Made by a program: the position numbers and the translations under genes. Below the pieces are notes generated by a model, which saw nothing but the letters and a program-made list of their open reading frames with translations, was not told the DNA's origin and ran no database searches. Shown here in pieces: positions 4,901 through 6,408 of a DNA stretch of 6,408 bases; within the stretch, counting starts at the first letter, position 1, and the number at the start of each line of letters is the position of its first letter. The DNA is from Thermoplasmata archaeon (GTDB taxonomy: Archaea > Thermoplasmatota > Thermoplasmata > Thermoplasmatales > Thermoplasmataceae), in contig JAJZOM010000312.1 of the NCBI GenBank assembly GCA_021811505.1, positions 1 through 6,408 of the forward strand. Direction: 5' to 3'.

Positions 4901-5912
4901 TGTTTTCCCTCCTTTGGAGTACTGGGCGTTCCCTGAACCTTTCTCTTTCCTTTGGCTGTGCCCGCTGGGGCTTTCCCTTTGGCCTGTATGCCTTCCTTTC
5001 CGGGGGCCTTGGCTTGATCTCCCTCTTTATCTCAACCTTCTCCTGATCCGGATTTTCAATCATGATCCTGTCAAAGTCCACGACCTTGATGTCGTTTATC
5101 TCGTCGTAGCTGACAAGCATCCGTCCTGTTCCGACAAGTTCATTGTTTTCCGAAAGTACTGCCACACGGTCTCCGCGCATGGGTTTGCCTATTATTGCCC
5201 GTATCCCTCCTGGAAAGAGGTCCGAACCGTGTGAAATGTTGTGCAGGGTTGACTTCTTTACTATTACTTTGGGATAGTCCCTGAACAGGTAATCCGACGG
5301 GAAAAACATCCTGTTAAACATTTCAGGTTTGCCATCTTTTTTCAGTACAACGGCATCACGGAGATCCTGCAGTGTTACAGCATTCTCTTCCTTGAAAAGC
5401 CCCGTTTCTGTACGTTTCAGCTCTGCCATCTGTGCACCGGTTCCAAGGGTATATCCCATGTCTGTGCAGAGAGTCCTTATGTATGTTCCTGAATCACACC
5501 TTACCCTGAAAAGCACCAGTCTTCCCGTAATTTCCATAATCCTGAGGGAATATACGCGCCTCTTTCTCAGGAGCCTGGCGACTGCAGACCTCATTGGCGG
5601 TATCTGGTAAAGCTCAGTCTCGTATTCCCTGAATACCTCCTCTATGCGTTCACGCGGCACATCGCCATACAACCTCATCACGGATACGTATTCTTTCTGC
5701 TGTTCATGTGCAATATCGATTAATTTGGTAGCCTTCCCAAGTGCCATTACAAGAACACCGGAAGCACCGGGATCGAGGGTGCCGATATGCCCTACTTTCG
5801 AGATGCCAAGAATTTCCCTCACCCAGTGATCGATCTGGTGACTTGTGGGGCCTTTCGGCTTGTCTATTACGATAAAGCCGTCCAGAGCCTCAGCTTTTTC
5901 CTGAAGATTCAT
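4860..5912 (-). CDS. cbf5: tRNA/rRNA pseudouridine synthase Cbf5 (TruB family, dyskerin homologue)
   Basis: Cbf5 is the catalytic subunit of the H/ACA complex and can also make pseudouridine 55 in tRNA. The 350-aa protein shows GFIVIDKPKGPTSHQIDHWV at about 12-31, the catalytic motif GHIGTLDPGASGVLV with Asp47, the archaeal-type RRVYSLRIMEITGRLVLF, SGTYIRTLCTDMG at about 141-153 and a PUA domain at about 215-290. Two things are odd. Only about 10 residues precede the catalytic domain, although many archaeal Cbf5 proteins have a longer N-terminal extension that packs on the PUA domain; an in-frame TAA nearby and no ATG, GTG or TTG between it and 5912 confirm the short form. The last 50 residues form a highly basic tail with 22 Lys/Arg. 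The start overlaps cmk by 23 nt; an AGGTGG at 5925-5930 is a possible, rather distant ribosome binding site. Confidence 0.94.
   Translation of the reverse strand: MNLQEKAEALDGFIVIDKPKGPTSHQIDHWVREILGISKVGHIGTLDPGASGVLVMALGKATKLIDIAHEQQKEYVSVMRLYGDVPRERIEEVFREYETELYQIPPMRSAVARLLRKRRVYSLRIMEITGRLVLFRVRCDSGTYIRTLCTDMGYTLGTGAQMAELKRTETGLFKEENAVTLQDLRDAVVLKKDGKPEMFNRMFFPSDYLFRDYPKVIVKKSTLHNISHGSDLFPGGIRAIIGKPMRGDRVAVLSENNELVGTGRMLVSYDEINDIKVVDFDRIMIENPDQEKVEIKREIKPRPPERKAYRPKGKPQRAQPKERERFRERPVLQRRENNGRKKFDRPKKRR
4908..4913 (-). promoter_or_regulatory. Ribosome binding site of nop5
   Basis: On the minus strand this reads AGGAGG, 7 nt upstream of the nop5 ATG at 4900 and within the cbf5 tail-coding sequence. 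It is the strongest Shine-Dalgarno match in the window and fixes the short nop5 start. Confidence 0.75.
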
Positions 5913-6408
5913 AAATTTTATCGGCCACCTGTTCTGCAGTTAACTGATCTGAGTTTATAACTAAATCGTAAATTTCTGTGGTGTCATAATCAATGGAATA
6001 AAACTCAAAGTATCTTCGTCGTTCTGATTTTTCCCTTTCCTTTAGAAGATTCAGAAGAGATTCTCCGCCGCCTTCCCTGCGCGATATCCTTGAAAGCCTT
6101 GTTTCCATGCTCGCCGTCAGGAACACCTTGAATGCCGGGATGTTGTTAATGTGGCTCATCCAGCCTGCCAGCCGGGATTCAACAACAACATTATCATGCG
6201 ACCTAAGGAATTCCACGATCATATCATCCTGCTTTCTATCAATTTCAGGATGTTTCTCCGCATATATGTTGAACTCCTCTATGCTCATTCCATGATTCCT
6301 GGCCTGTTCCCTGAAGAAATAACCGCCGGAAAAGAACCTGTAGTTCAGCCGGGAGGAGAGAATTCTCCCCACAGTGGATTTACCGCTGCCAATAGGCCCG
6401 CTAATTGT
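5890..6408 (-). CDS. cmk: Cytidylate kinase, archaeal type (5' end cut by window edge)
   Basis: The frame is open to the right edge and begins TISGPIGSGKSTVGRILSSR, which contains the P-loop GPIGSGKST that binds ATP; only the first two or three residues should be missing. Archaeal cytidylate kinases are about 175-190 aa and 172 are visible. FFSGGYFFREQARNHGMSIE and HPEIDRKQDD, and the later VVESRLAGWMSH and RISRREGG, fit this family, which phosphorylates CMP (and dCMP) in pyrimidine salvage. A GTG at 6372 is an internal valine of the P-loop region and not the start, because using it would remove the Walker A motif. The stop lies 23 nt inside cbf5. Confidence 0.93.
   Translation of the reverse strand, partial: TISGPIGSGKSTVGRILSSRLNYRFFSGGYFFREQARNHGMSIEEFNIYAEKHPEIDRKQDDMIVEFLRSHDNVVVESRLAGWMSHINNIPAFKVFLTASMETRLSRISRREGGGESLLNLLKEREKSERRRYFEFYSIDYDTTEIYDLVINSDQLTAEQVADKIYESSGKS

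Noticed and set aside
4836..5234. Hydrophobic plus-strand open frame that looks like a small membrane protein
   Set aside because: Its Leu/Pro/Phe-rich sequence is the antisense of the Arg/Lys-rich Cbf5 tail, which explains its apparent membrane character.

Overview
The window is a compact stretch of archaeal chromosome. It carries archaeal/eukaryote-type information-processing genes only: ribosomal proteins L44e, S27e and L37e, translation initiation factor aIF2 alpha, the snoRNP-type proteins Nop10, Cbf5 and Nop5, an LSm protein and a PAC2-type proteasome chaperone. Two nucleotide-metabolism genes (purF, cmk) sit among them. TATA-like boxes, GGAGG/GGTGA ribosome binding sites, moderate G+C and AGG/AGA arginine codons fit a euryarchaeon. 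The adjacency of cmk and cbf5 with no L14e gene between them, the very short Cbf5 N-terminus and the reduced Nop5 suggest Thermoplasmata (Thermoplasmatales-like). That placement is an inference; no species can be named from the sequence alone.

Layout. (1) Positions 1-1906, minus strand: one tightly packed operon read rpl44e > rps27e > aIF2 alpha > nop10 > PAC2 chaperone, the last running off the left edge. Junctions are overlaps of 1 and 4 nt or gaps of 12 and 4 nt, so it is probably one mRNA. (2) Positions 1907-2234: the only real intergenic gap. It is divergent and holds promoters for both directions, a perfect 9-bp inverted repeat in the leader/promoter of the ribosomal operon, and a patch of weak dyads that might be a small RNA. 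(3) Positions 2235-4049, plus strand: LSm > rpl37e > purF, with a 4-nt overlap and then a 53-nt out-of-frame overlap that hides the purF start inside rpl37e. (4) Positions 4052-6408, minus strand: cmk (cut at the right edge) > cbf5 > nop5, overlapping by 23 and 41 nt, and ending 2 nt from the end of purF in a convergent arrangement.

How the genes work together. Operon 1 couples ribosome and initiation components with Nop10, a subunit of the H/ACA pseudouridylation complex, and with a probable proteasome assembly factor. Operon 3 holds the catalytic subunit of that complex (Cbf5) and the scaffold of the C/D-box 2'-O-methylation complex (Nop5). The two rRNA/tRNA modification machines are therefore encoded in one overlapping unit. 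The LSm-L37e-PurF unit links RNA binding, the ribosome and the first step of purine synthesis. Two genes, nop10 (51 aa) and rpl37e (54 aa), are easily missed because of their size. No mobile element, CRISPR array, tRNA or rRNA was seen. I found no clearly new system. The most notable points are the dyad in the ribosomal promoter, the truncated Nop5, the basic tail of Cbf5, and the embedded purF start with an inferred propeptide.
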